A stretch of 64,000 nucleotides of DNA from Sulfuricurvum sp. (GTDB lineage: Bacteria > Campylobacterota > Campylobacteria > Campylobacterales > Sulfurimonadaceae). A program made the position numbers and the translations under genes. Numbering within the stretch: the first letter of the stretch is position 1; every line of letters begins with the position of its first letter. Location of the stretch: NCBI GenBank assembly GCA_028718525.1, contig JAQULP010000004.1:1-64000 (forward strand). Direction: 5' to 3'. The notes below the pieces were generated by a model. That model was not told the origin of the DNA. It did no database searches and saw only the letters and a list, made by a program, of their open reading frames with translations. This document shows positions 55,714-64,000 of this stretch, piece after piece.

Positions 55714-56525
55714 CGACGTTCCTGTACTGATTCAAATGAATAGATCTGCTCAAATTGGGTCAAATGGTTATACCAGTCTGAGGGGACCGGAAGAGCCGTG
55801 TAATATTTGTCGAGGATCTTCTGATACGTCCCGTTTCGGATGATCCGGTGAAGCCCCTCTTGGTAGCGGCGTCCGATTTGAAGGGCATTCGGAGTAGAAC
55901 TGTCAATCATAATCGCTATCGGGGAAACCGTTTCAGGAATCACCTGGATACCGAACTTATCCGTTTCGTTCGGAAAAAGGGAACGGATCGTCCGGTTCCC
56001 TACCAAATCGAGTTCCAAGACAAGATCAAGACGCCCCTTATGCAGTTTTTTAAACAACGATTCATGCGAATAGCTCTCTTCAAACTCACCGAATCCTGAG
56101 AGCGAAGCCGGATTGGAAATCGTCCCTTTCAGTGCTCCGATATGCCGTTTGGAACACTCTTTTTGGGGGAGTCTGCACTCTTGTGTATGGGGAAGGTAGG
56201 AAAAAAAGGCGGTGTAGGTAACGGCGATCGGAATAACGGCGGCAAAAGACTGATTGTTCATATAAAACAGCGGGTTGCCCAAATCATTATTAGAGGTGTC
56301 GGCAATCAGACGTTTTAACGGGCGAAATTCGATTGTCGTATCGATCCCCGCTTCGTGTGAAATAGCTTTAAGGATCTCGCATCCCATACCGCTGCATGAG
56401 TCTTTTTCAACCCAATACGGGGCACTTTCATTGGCTTGGAGCGTTATGTTCAGTCGCTCCTGAGCCGATAAACCTCCGGAGAGAACAAGGACAAAAAAGA
56501 GTACCCCCCTCACCGCTAGTCTCAT
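55710..56525 (-). CDS. Periplasmic solute-binding protein family 3 (sensor-associated)
   Basis: 271 residues with a signal peptide (about 1-21, ending LSAQ). Family 3 bilobed layout: ITLQANESAPYWVEKDSCSG near the start and a C-terminal RYQEGLHRIIRNGTYQKILD typical of amino-acid-type binding proteins. Cys pairs may form disulfides. No transporter permease or ATPase lies nearby. The gene overlaps the next kinase gene, so it probably serves sensing rather than uptake. Confidence 0.85.
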   Translation of the reverse strand: MRLAVRGVLFFVLVLSGGLSAQERLNITLQANESAPYWVEKDSCSGMGCEILKAISHEAGIDTTIEFRPLKRLIADTSNNDLGNPLFYMNNQSFAAVIPIAVTYTAFFSYLPHTQECRLPQKECSKRHIGALKGTISNPASLSGFGEFEESYSHESLFKKLHKGRLDLVLELDLVGNRTIRSLFPNETDKFGIQVIPETVSPIAIMIDSSTPNALQIGRRYQEGLHRIIRNGTYQKILDKYYTALPVPSDWYNHLTQFEQIYSFESVQERR

Positions 56526-57397
56526 TTTTTTGCGAGCTCATTTTTCCATAATTTTTTGAAGTTTTTTAGATGCGACTGCGAAAGCGGATTTTTACCTTCA
56601 TATTTTTCGATAATGGCCTGATATTGGCCGTTTTCCAAAATCGTGTTCATCCCCTCACGGAATTTTTTCAAGACCGCTTTGGCATCCGAATTTTTGAGAT
56701 TGAAAATAATCAGCGCGGTCGATTCCTCCGGAGCGGGCTCAATCATCCCAAACTGATGTTTATCCGCTTTAAAATTGGACTCCAACATCATATTGGCACT
56801 CAATTCCGGCTCTTTGATAAAATCAATCTCCCCCTCTTTGAGTTTTTTAAACCGTTCCAACGCGCTGACGCGAACAATTTTAACCCCCGCTTTTTGATAA
56901 GCTGCCGTATTCTCTTCCTCCCGTGCCCCATAGCGCATCCCTTTGAGATCCGAAAGGGCCCCTTTCCACACTATACCTTTAGGGTGGAGAGGTTTGTAAT
57001 AGTAATAATGCTCATGTACCAGACACACCGGCAATACCTTGTTCCCCCGCTTATCCTCATTTGAGAGCGTCGGGTCTCTCCCCATAACCCCCAGAACCTT
57101 CTCCTGCGTCAAATAATAATCGACCATTTTTTGGACCGGATACGTTGTCAGGGTGACCGTTTCATTTTGCGTTTTCAGCGCCGCCGACACTATTTCGAAC
57201 GCAAGCCCTCCGTCCGGGCGCTGCATTGAAAACAGCGGGGCGTTCTCTACGGTAACAATTTCATTTTTGGTTTCAGAGAACATTGCCGCGGTAATGCGGG
57301 GACCGGTCGCGCTCAAAGAAGCCGAAACGATCATCACCAATCCCGAAATGCCGATCCATCGGCTTAATCCTTTTAACGAGGTTACATACTTCATCAT
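56522..57397 (-). CDS. Second periplasmic solute-binding protein family 3
   Basis: 291 residues, signal peptide about 1-30. It has the same layout as its downstream neighbour: LKGMRYGAREEENTAAYQKA in the middle and KKFREGMNTILENGQYQAII near the C-terminus. The two overlap by 4 bases (ATGA) and look like an old tandem duplication. It begins 10 bases after the serine hydrolase gene. Ligand unknown. Confidence 0.83.
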   Translation of the reverse strand: MMKYVTSLKGLSRWIGISGLVMIVSASLSATGPRITAAMFSETKNEIVTVENAPLFSMQRPDGGLAFEIVSAALKTQNETVTLTTYPVQKMVDYYLTQEKVLGVMGRDPTLSNEDKRGNKVLPVCLVHEHYYYYKPLHPKGIVWKGALSDLKGMRYGAREEENTAAYQKAGVKIVRVSALERFKKLKEGEIDFIKEPELSANMMLESNFKADKHQFGMIEPAPEESTALIIFNLKNSDAKAVLKKFREGMNTILENGQYQAIIEKYEGKNPLSQSHLKNFKKLWKNELAKK

Positions 57398-57407
57398 TGC
57401 TCCTTTC

Positions 57408-58736
57408 TTAATCTGATATCGCCGATGCCGAGAGCACCTCTAGTTTGTCCCATAAATCGAAATGATGCCCGAACGGGGTCGTTTGTGAGAGGAAAATCGT
57501 GATTTTTTCCTCTTTCGGATCGACGCTGAATCGGGTCGAATACAAACCTGCCCATTCAAATACCCCTACGTCTCCGGCGTCTACATTGTGTTCGCGGTCT
57601 TGCTGAATCGCAAATCCTAGCCCAAATTTCCACCCCTTATCGTGCAGGTAATCCGCGTAATATTGACCGCTATGGTTGGTCGCCGTCATCAGTTCCACCG
57701 TTTTTCGGCTCAACAGGCGAACCCCATCAAGTTCCCCCTTATTGAGCAGCATTTGCGAAAACCGAAAATAATCGTAAGCTGTCGTGAGGACGCCACCCCC
57801 TCCCGAGAGGTATTTTCCCGATGTCTCGTACGCATCATACGGACACATGGCGAGTTCATTGCTCAGGAGCATTTCATGCTCACCCACCCGTTCCAGTGAC
57901 CCCTTCCAATCGCTTTTATAGACTGCGGCCAGACGGCGCACTTTCTCTTTAGGGATAATAAAATAACTATCGTCCATTTTGAGAGGTTTAAATACATTTT
58001 CATAAACGAAGCGGTCAAATTTCATCCCCGATACTACCTCTATCAGATAGCCCAGAACATCGGAATTGAGACCGTATTCCCAAAGTTCCCCCGGCTGAGC
58101 CGTCAAAGGGAGTCTCCCCAGCCGTTTGACCATATCCCCGATCTCTTCATCGCTCCGGCAATAGCCATCGTTGATCTGTGCTTCTTTATACAGATTCAGC
58201 ATATCTTTCCGTCCCGGCTGATTGGGATAAAGGCCGGCATAGGACAGGTACATAATGCCCGACGTATGGGCCAAAAGATCGCGTACCGTCACCTCCCGTT
58301 GTACCGGCACCAGCTTATAGGGATACGGTGACCCTTTGGGCTGCGGAACAAGCACTTTTTGATTTTTAAATTCGGGGATGTATTTGGAGACGGGATCGGA
58401 AAGGAGTAATTTTCCCTGCTCATACAAGATCATTGTGGCTACGCTCGTGATGGGTTTGGACATCGACATGACCCGCATAATCGTATCTCTTTCCATCGGC
58501 TTACCCTCATCGGCTTTGCCCGTCGCTTTGAAATAGGCGATTTTTCCATGCCGTGCAACCAACACGACGGCTCCGGCCATCTTCTTTTCCTCAATATGCC
58601 GATCGATAATGTTATCGATGTTTTCGAGTCTCTGCGTTGAGAGGCCCACACTCTCCGGTGCGACCTGTTTCTCTTCCCACCCCTCTGCACACAGGCTCAC
58701 GAACCCTATCATGAAAATCACTGCGAAACGCTTCAT
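57408..58736 (-). CDS. Secreted class C beta-lactamase-fold serine hydrolase
   Basis: 442 residues from the ATG at 58736 with AGAGG six bases upstream; a longer frame upstream lacks a site. A signal peptide ends near CAEGW. The catalytic Ser-x-x-Lys is SMSK (about 95-98) and the Tyr motif is YGLNSD near 218. The third motif is not the classic KTG. EstB/penicillin-binding-like hydrolases of this group cleave esters or peptides, and resistance is not implied. It heads the sensory operon, so its product might be the ligand sensed. Confidence 0.87.
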   Translation of the reverse strand: MKRFAVIFMIGFVSLCAEGWEEKQVAPESVGLSTQRLENIDNIIDRHIEEKKMAGAVVLVARHGKIAYFKATGKADEGKPMERDTIMRVMSMSKPITSVATMILYEQGKLLLSDPVSKYIPEFKNQKVLVPQPKGSPYPYKLVPVQREVTVRDLLAHTSGIMYLSYAGLYPNQPGRKDMLNLYKEAQINDGYCRSDEEIGDMVKRLGRLPLTAQPGELWEYGLNSDVLGYLIEVVSGMKFDRFVYENVFKPLKMDDSYFIIPKEKVRRLAAVYKSDWKGSLERVGEHEMLLSNELAMCPYDAYETSGKYLSGGGGVLTTAYDYFRFSQMLLNKGELDGVRLLSRKTVELMTATNHSGQYYADYLHDKGWKFGLGFAIQQDREHNVDAGDVGVFEWAGLYSTRFSVDPKEEKITIFLSQTTPFGHHFDLWDKLEVLSASAISD

Positions 58737-58890
58737 GTTTTTCCTCTCTCTTTCCCAAGGGTACGCTTGGTACAACCGCTACATAACTTCTTTATGCTAA
58801 CGCTAATCGACTTTGGCAAAGCTTAGTTGAATCATAAAAAACTATATTTTGAAAGGGCGGAACATCGGATAGCACCCCGGCAGTTTACCC

Positions 58891-59418
58891 TCATTCCCAG
58901 ATTTCCGGCCGGATTGTCACATCGCCGCGATCGCTGTGAAAGCTAAGTTCACCGTCGCTGATGTTGCATTGCAGCCGCATGGAGCGCTCGCACAGTTTTT
59001 CGATCCCCTCGGCATGCAGATGGATCACACGGAGATTTTTAAACCGTGCAAACGTCGAGCCGTATTGCTTCCACCATGCGATTGCCGCTTTAGAGTTATA
59101 CGTGTAAACGATGACGCTCTCCGCTCTTCCGCACGCTTTGCGCAGCCGTTTCTCATCCACCTGTCCCAGATCGATCCACAGCTCGATCTCGCCGCCGTAG
59201 TTTTTCTCCCACAGTTCGGGTTCGTCGTCTCCTCCAATCCCTTTGGTGATGACGAGGCGATCGCTGGCATTGAGGGCAAAGGCCGCAAGGCGGATCATGA
59301 GGCGCTGATCGGTCTCTGAGGGGTGCTGGGCGATCGTAATCTCATGGGTTTCGTAGTAGTTGCGATCCATATCGGAAATGCTGAGTTGTGCTTTGTAGAT
59401 CGTGGAACCTGCGGCCAT
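58891..59418 (-). CDS. YaeQ family protein
   Basis: 175 residues. The sequence AGSTIYKAQLSISDMDRNYY and the later GGDDEPELWEKNYGGEIELW, RVIHLHAEG fit YaeQ, a family with a PD-(D/E)XK-like fold. It was once linked to RfaH function, but no activity is established. Flanked by its own promoter gaps on both sides (115 and 110 bases). Confidence 0.92.
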   Translation of the reverse strand: MAAGSTIYKAQLSISDMDRNYYETHEITIAQHPSETDQRLMIRLAAFALNASDRLVITKGIGGDDEPELWEKNYGGEIELWIDLGQVDEKRLRKACGRAESVIVYTYNSKAAIAWWKQYGSTFARFKNLRVIHLHAEGIEKLCERSMRLQCNISDGELSFHSDRGDVTIRPEIWE

Positions 59419-59528
59419 AAGAACTCCCTTGTAAGTGTGGGATTATGGCATAAGGGGGCTTAGTTAATGGATAAAAGTAATTGTAGAGAAGGTTTCCCGC
59501 CGAAGTGGGAGGGAGAGAAAAGAAGCTA

Positions 59529-61487
59529 TTAGCCTTTGACTTTCGCTTCGATCGTTGCAACGATGCTTGGGTCTTCAAGCGTCGAGATATCCTGAGTGAT
59601 CGCATCCCCTTTCGCGATAGAGCGAAGGATACGGCGCATGATTTTTCCTGAACGTGTTTTCGGCAAGCCCGGAACGAAAACGATGTCATCACAGATCGCG
59701 ATGTTACCGATCTCTTTCATGATCACTTTGTTGATCTCTTTGACCATCTCCATCTCTTCACCGACGGTGTCGTCGCTTTTGAGGACGATGTAGGCGAAGA
59801 TCCCCTCACCTTTGATATCGTGCGGTTTACCGACAACGGCAACTTCGGCAACGTTAGGGTGTTTTTTACATGCCGCTTCAACTTCGGCTGTTCCCATACG
59901 GTGACCGGAAACGTTGATTACGTCATCGGTACGCCCCGTGATCGTAATGTATCCGTCTTCATCGTAGATTGCACCGTCACCGGTAAAGTAGACCGGCTGA
60001 CCGTCTTTTTTCACATCGCCGAAATACGATTTCACGAAACGTTCCGGATCGCCCCAGATTCCGCGAATCATGGACGGCCATGGACGGGTTACACACATAT
60101 ATCCGCCCTCTCCCGCCGGTACTTTGACACCCGTTTGAGGATCAAGAATCTCAGCCATGATCCCCGGAAGTGGGAAGGTTGCGCAGGCAGGCTTAATCGG
60201 AGTCGCACCCGGAAGCGGAGAAACGATGTGTCCCCCCGTCTCGGTTTGCCAGTAGGTATCGACGATCGCACATTTGCTTCCACCAACAGCTTCATAGTAC
60301 CATTTCCATGCCGGAGGGTCGATCGGCTCACCAACGGTTCCGAGAACTTTCAGGCTGCTGAGATCGTATTTAGCCGGCTCATCTTCACCCATTTTGTGCA
60401 ATACGCGGATCGCGGTCGGAGCGGTATAGAATTGGTTGATTTTGTACTCTTCGACCATTTTCCACGGACGTCCCGCATCAGGGTACGTAGGTACCCCTTC
60501 AAACATCACAGTAGTGGCACCCATCGCAAGCGGTCCGTAAACGATGTAAGTATGCCCGGTAATCCAGCCTACGTCTGCCGTACACCAGTAGGTGTCGTTT
60601 TCTTTGACGTCAAATACCCATTCCATCGTCATTTGCGCCCAGAGGATATATCCTGCAGAGTTGTGTTGAACCCCTTTCGGTTTTCCGGTTGAACCGGATG
60701 TGTAGAGGAGGAACAACGGATCTTCCGCATCCATCTCTTCGGCTTCACAAACGCTTGACTGGCTTTTGATCAGTTCGTTGTAGGAGTAATCGCGTCCGGC
60801 TACCCAAGTAATATCTTCGTTATTACGCTCAACGACAAGAACCTTTTCAACCGGAGATTTTTCATCGATCGCCTGATCGACTACCGGTTTAAGCATATAC
60901 GGTTTATCTTTGCGGTAGGCACCATCAGCCGTGATGACCAATTTCGCTTCGGCATCTTCGATACGGTCTTTGAGCGCTTCGGAGGAGAATCCGCCGAATA
61001 CGATCGAATGGATCGCACCGATACGGGCACACGCGAGCATCGCATACGCCGCTTCCGGGATCATCGGCATGTAGATAACGACGCGATCCCCTTTTTTAAC
61101 TTGGAACTCATTTTTAAGGAGGTTGGCAAATTTGTTGACGTTGTAATAGAGTTCAAGGTAGGTAATACTTTGTTTATCACCGCGGTCCCCTTCGAATATA
61201 ATCGCCGCTTTGTTTTTGCGTGAGCTAAGGTGACGGTCGATACATTGGTGAGCAACGTTGAGTTTTCCGTTCACGAACCATTTATAAAACGGTGCGTTAC
61301 TCTCGTCGAGAACTTGAGTGTAAGGTTGAAACCAATCAATTTTTTCATTGGCGAAATGGCCCCAGAATCCTTCATAATCTTCATTTGCCCACGTTTGCAA
61401 GTCGTGGTATTCACACATATTTTTAATTCGGGCATTTTTAGCAAACTCGCGGTTTGGATGAAAAGTCGGTTTTACAGTATCACTCAT
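59529..61487 (-). CDS. acs: Acetyl-CoA synthetase (AMP-forming)
   Basis: 652 residues. ATP-binding [17 protein letters not shown] (about 259-272), TYWQTETGG and the catalytic Lys in TRSGKIMRR (about 611) are present. It activates acetate to acetyl-CoA. An AAGGAG site precedes the ATG. It lies 17 bases after the exonuclease gene and is probably in one operon with it. Lys611 is the site that protein acetylation controls in other Acs enzymes. Confidence 0.97.
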   Translation of the reverse strand: MSDTVKPTFHPNREFAKNARIKNMCEYHDLQTWANEDYEGFWGHFANEKIDWFQPYTQVLDESNAPFYKWFVNGKLNVAHQCIDRHLSSRKNKAAIIFEGDRGDKQSITYLELYYNVNKFANLLKNEFQVKKGDRVVIYMPMIPEAAYAMLACARIGAIHSIVFGGFSSEALKDRIEDAEAKLVITADGAYRKDKPYMLKPVVDQAIDEKSPVEKVLVVERNNEDITWVAGRDYSYNELIKSQSSVCEAEEMDAEDPLFLLYTSGSTGKPKGVQHNSAGYILWAQMTMEWVFDVKENDTYWCTADVGWITGHTYIVYGPLAMGATTVMFEGVPTYPDAGRPWKMVEEYKINQFYTAPTAIRVLHKMGEDEPAKYDLSSLKVLGTVGEPIDPPAWKWYYEAVGGSKCAIVDTYWQTETGGHIVSPLPGATPIKPACATFPLPGIMAEILDPQTGVKVPAGEGGYMCVTRPWPSMIRGIWGDPERFVKSYFGDVKKDGQPVYFTGDGAIYDEDGYITITGRTDDVINVSGHRMGTAEVEAACKKHPNVAEVAVVGKPHDIKGEGIFAYIVLKSDDTVGEEMEMVKEINKVIMKEIGNIAICDDIVFVPGLPKTRSGKIMRRILRSIAKGDAITQDISTLEDPSIVATIEAKVKG

Positions 61488-61504
61488 ATTAAGGCTCCTT
61501 GTGT

Positions 61505-62122
61505 TTAGTTTAATTTTGTCGTGTTATTTAGTTTTACAAAGACCATTGCGGTCATAATAGCATCATTCAATGCATTATGTTGACCCATCTTCGGAATCTT
61601 CAAATCTCGAAGGATTGTATCGAAGCGTAAATCAATATTTCCTTGAGGGATCAAGGCAATTTTTTTATCAAAATATAGCCCAGAAATCTCAATCTGTTTG
61701 TTAGGGAGATTTACCCCAAGCCACGGCTTGATCAGACGATTCATCATCGCCATATCAAACTCTAAATAATACCCAACCAAAGGGCGGTTTCCAATAAATT
61801 CCAAAAATTTTTTTGCCCCCTCTAACGGCTCGAGAGCGTATTCCAAATCGCAGGGGCGAATATGATGAATTTTAATACTTTCACGGCTGATTTCCCGAGA
61901 AGGTTTTAAAAAAATCTCAAAGCTTTGAGAAGTCAGAATCCGATCCCCCTTGACTTTGACCGCACCGATACTGAGGACAACATCCTTCTTCGTATCCAAT
62001 CCGGTTGTTTCGGTATCAAAAACGACCACTTCGTCCCCGAAATAGGGATCGAAAATCCAACCGTAGCTCTCATCTTTCAACCCCCTGCGATTCCAAGAGC
62101 GTTTAAGCGAATCGAACATCAC
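61505..62122 (-). CDS. DEDDh 3'-5' exonuclease (DnaQ-like)
   Basis: 205 residues. Exo [12 protein letters not shown], exo [13 protein letters not shown] and exo [14 protein letters not shown] give the DEDDh set. Length suits a stand-alone nuclease rather than a polymerase subunit. Its start overlaps the DUF294 gene by 4 bases. This pair near acetate genes recurs in other proteobacteria; why is not known. Confidence 0.92.
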   Translation of the reverse strand: MMFDSLKRSWNRRGLKDESYGWIFDPYFGDEVVVFDTETTGLDTKKDVVLSIGAVKVKGDRILTSQSFEIFLKPSREISRESIKIHHIRPCDLEYALEPLEGAKKFLEFIGNRPLVGYYLEFDMAMMNRLIKPWLGVNLPNKQIEISGLYFDKKIALIPQGNIDLRFDTILRDLKIPKMGQHNALNDAIMTAMVFVKLNNTTKLN

Positions 62123-63942
62123 ACCACCATTCCCAGATGATAATGATAGGTGAGGAATTTTTTAAACGTATTGACGATTTTAAAAGCATCTTTGAGCAAA
62201 TCGCGTTCAGCCTTGCTTAAAAGTTTCGGATTGACATAATTTTGCCCCTCCGATCCCGGTTTTTGCGCCAATATAAAACGGAGCCGGATGCTTAAGAGAG
62301 TATCATACGCTTCAATGAGTTCGTTGGCGAATGCCCGGTCAAACAAGCCGCGGTTATTCAGCTCTTTGATCCGTTCGGTCGTATTGGTTGCGCTGACTTT
62401 AAATTCCAGTGCTAAAATACGGATACCGTGCACAATCGCAAAAATACCCCCTTTTTTGATATCGAATTCACTCTCATGTTCGGCTCGCCCCAATACGAAT
62501 CCCGAGAATAAACTCAACGGCGTTTCAAAAGCCAAAGCCGATTTGGCCAAATGGGCCATCACATCGCTTCGCCCTTCAAAACGTTCAAAAAGATACTCTT
62601 GACATTCGCGCAGCAGGTTCTCGTCTCCGGCGACGCAATGGGCATCCAGGAAGATCGACAGCCCCATCAACGACTCTTCGTTAAACGTTTCTATCCAATC
62701 CGCAATCATCTTTTTATAGCCGTCTACACTATGGCGCCAATAAGGGTTTGAAACCATGACGTTTCCGTTACACGGCGGGAACCCCAGTTGCAGCAGATAC
62801 TCATTGAACTGGATCATGTAGGGGATGAAACGCGCTTCATCTTCCCCGTTTCGGATAATCAAACCGTTATCCTGATCGGTTCGTAATACCTGTTCGAATC
62901 GCCCTTCGCTTCCCATCACCATCAAAGCGCATTTATCCTGCAGCTCAGCCGGGACAACCATTTCGTATACTTTGCGATAAACTTTGCTATTGAGTTCACT
63001 GACCAGTTTCGATATATAGCGTACCCGTACTCCTTTGCTTGTCAAAGAACGGACCAGATGGGTCAAGGAACGCTGCGCGTTTTGAAGTTCCTCTACTGTC
63101 CCGGCACGATCGATCGAGGCTGCAATCAAATGGGTATGATTGGCAAAATGGCTCAGTAGATCCAGCTGTTCCAAAATTCCCACGATCTTCTCTTCTTCGA
63201 CAACGACCAGCCTCTTAACCCCGTGCTTGGTAAACAGGAGCAAGGCATTAAAGAGGAAATCGGTTCGCTCAATCGTGATCAAACCGTAGCTGGCAATCTC
63301 CGAAATAGGATCATGGGTACTTTTCCCTGTCAGCAGAACCCTTTCGCGAAGGTTGGTATCGGTTACGATCCCTATCTTCGTCCCCTCTTTGACCAAGATG
63401 ACATTCGCATCTTCTAAGCTCATTTTTTTGATAGCGTCATAGATAGTCGTATCCGATTCTACAAAACATGGGGCATGCAAATAGATTTCATCCACACGTG
63501 AAACCATAAAAGGGGTCAATTCATTTTGATGCTGACGCTCTTTTAAATTTTGGTGTTTCGTGATGAAATCTTGCATGAAGTAGTTTTGAAAAGATTCGGC
63601 GTCTTGGAGAAGATTGAGAAAAGATTCTTTGGGGAGTTCGTAACAGATGAGATCTTCGGAAACGATGAAAGTACTTTGAGTATTGCCGTATATAAGGGAA
63701 TTCGCGTCAAAACTGTCGCGCTCCCCGTATACATTTTGGAGTTCACCGTCAACCGTTTCGTTGACAAAACCTTTGATGATGATATAAAGTGATTCTCCCC
63801 TTACCCTCGGAGCGATGAGAACCGTCTCCTTGGGATAATAGGCAATATCCATCTGTGTCATCAATTTTTCTATCATCCGTTCGGTGAGAAGATCGAAGGG
63901 ATGAATCGATGTCAAAAGTGCTTTTTGATCAAAAAGACTCAA
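62119..63942 (-). CDS. cNMP-binding, CBS and DUF294 nucleotidyltransferase-like protein
   Basis: 607 residues. Cyclic-nucleotide-binding fold (about 10-130), two CBS domains (about 150-275) and a nucleotidyltransferase-like domain with LMVMGSEGRFEQVLRTDQD (about 337-352) precede a helical DUF294 C-terminus (about 460-600). Proteins of this build resemble the regulatory half of GlnD and are thought to sense nucleotides. First gene of an operon with the exonuclease and acs, suggesting control of acetate use. The 58 bases upstream to the window end show no other gene. Confidence 0.93.
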   Translation of the reverse strand: MSLFDQKALLTSIHPFDLLTERMIEKLMTQMDIAYYPKETVLIAPRVRGESLYIIIKGFVNETVDGELQNVYGERDSFDANSLIYGNTQSTFIVSEDLICYELPKESFLNLLQDAESFQNYFMQDFITKHQNLKERQHQNELTPFMVSRVDEIYLHAPCFVESDTTIYDAIKKMSLEDANVILVKEGTKIGIVTDTNLRERVLLTGKSTHDPISEIASYGLITIERTDFLFNALLLFTKHGVKRLVVVEEEKIVGILEQLDLLSHFANHTHLIAASIDRAGTVEELQNAQRSLTHLVRSLTSKGVRVRYISKLVSELNSKVYRKVYEMVVPAELQDKCALMVMGSEGRFEQVLRTDQDNGLIIRNGEDEARFIPYMIQFNEYLLQLGFPPCNGNVMVSNPYWRHSVDGYKKMIADWIETFNEESLMGLSIFLDAHCVAGDENLLRECQEYLFERFEGRSDVMAHLAKSALAFETPLSLFSGFVLGRAEHESEFDIKKGGIFAIVHGIRILALEFKVSATNTTERIKELNNRGLFDRAFANELIEAYDTLLSIRLRFILAQKPGSEGQNYVNPKLLSKAERDLLKDAFKIVNTFKKFLTYHYHLGMVV

Positions 63943-64000
63943 AGTTGACTCCTAAAATAAAACCGTTACACAACGGTATATTATCCCGCCACCCCTGTTT

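Noticed and set aside
57408-58736. Antibiotic-resistance beta-lactamase
   Set aside because: SxxK and a Tyr motif are present, but the rest matches generic serine hydrolases, the third motif is not classic, and the context is sensory.
1-64000. tRNA and rRNA genes
   Set aside because: No cloverleaf or GTTCRA-type T-loop with a matching acceptor stem was noticed in the intergenic gaps; without a scan I cannot exclude a diverged one.

Overview
The window looks like a chromosomal stretch of a free-living, sulfur-oxidising-type Campylobacterota (Epsilonproteobacteria; Sulfuricurvum/Sulfurimonas-like). The reasons are gene order and style. The blocks pheS-pheT-aroA-ispH-rpsA-(hypothetical)-serA with a divergent HIT gene, and polyprenyl synthase-hemA-proS-hemC, are orders I recall from Helicobacter pylori and relatives. 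Genes are densely packed with ATGA/TAATG overlaps, and nearly everything is on the minus strand. Assignment to a genus is inference; no rRNA is present.

Layout, left to right. (1) 1-8428: a type I secretion operon read leftwards: TolC fused to Sel1 repeats, LapB-like ABC exporter with a C39-like domain, HlyD adaptor, LuxR-type regulator, an unknown protein, then the N-terminal retention module of a giant Ala-rich adhesin that runs off the window. (2) 8567-26820: an AT-rich accessory region organised around one gene, an intact MutS7-type mismatch-repair protein with a C-terminal HNH domain (18202-21135). Broken pieces of the same gene lie at 8567-8696 and 10424-10558 (two 3' ends) and at about 26640-26820 (one 5' end). 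Between them sit a globin and a small Gly-rich secreted protein, a type I restriction-modification operon with a HEPN-motif protein, and a four-gene operon combining a PD-(D/E)XK nuclease, a HEPN-motif protein, an AAA15 ATPase and an HNH nuclease. Repeats of TGTAG type flank the modules. (3) 26966-47777 and on to 48641: core housekeeping operons (serine, translation, shikimate, isoprenoid, haem, arginine, menaquinone/aromatic metabolism, disulfide handling). (4) 48638-58736: phosphate transport, then a signalling operon with two periplasmic binding proteins, two hybrid-type sensor kinases, two response regulators (one HD-GYP) and a serine hydrolase. (5) 58891-63942: YaeQ, acetyl-CoA synthetase, a DEDDh exonuclease and a cNMP/CBS/DUF294 regulator.

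Main interpretation: the mutS7-HNH gene appears to be an integration target at both ends. Islands seem to have entered its 3' (HNH-coding) end twice and its 5' end once. Each time an intact gene was rebuilt and the displaced native end was left at the far side of the island. No integrase gene is visible in the window, so the mechanism is inferred from repeats, breakpoints and base composition.

I saw no tRNA, rRNA, CRISPR array, integrase or transposase gene. All identity and G+C statements are from reading and hand counting.
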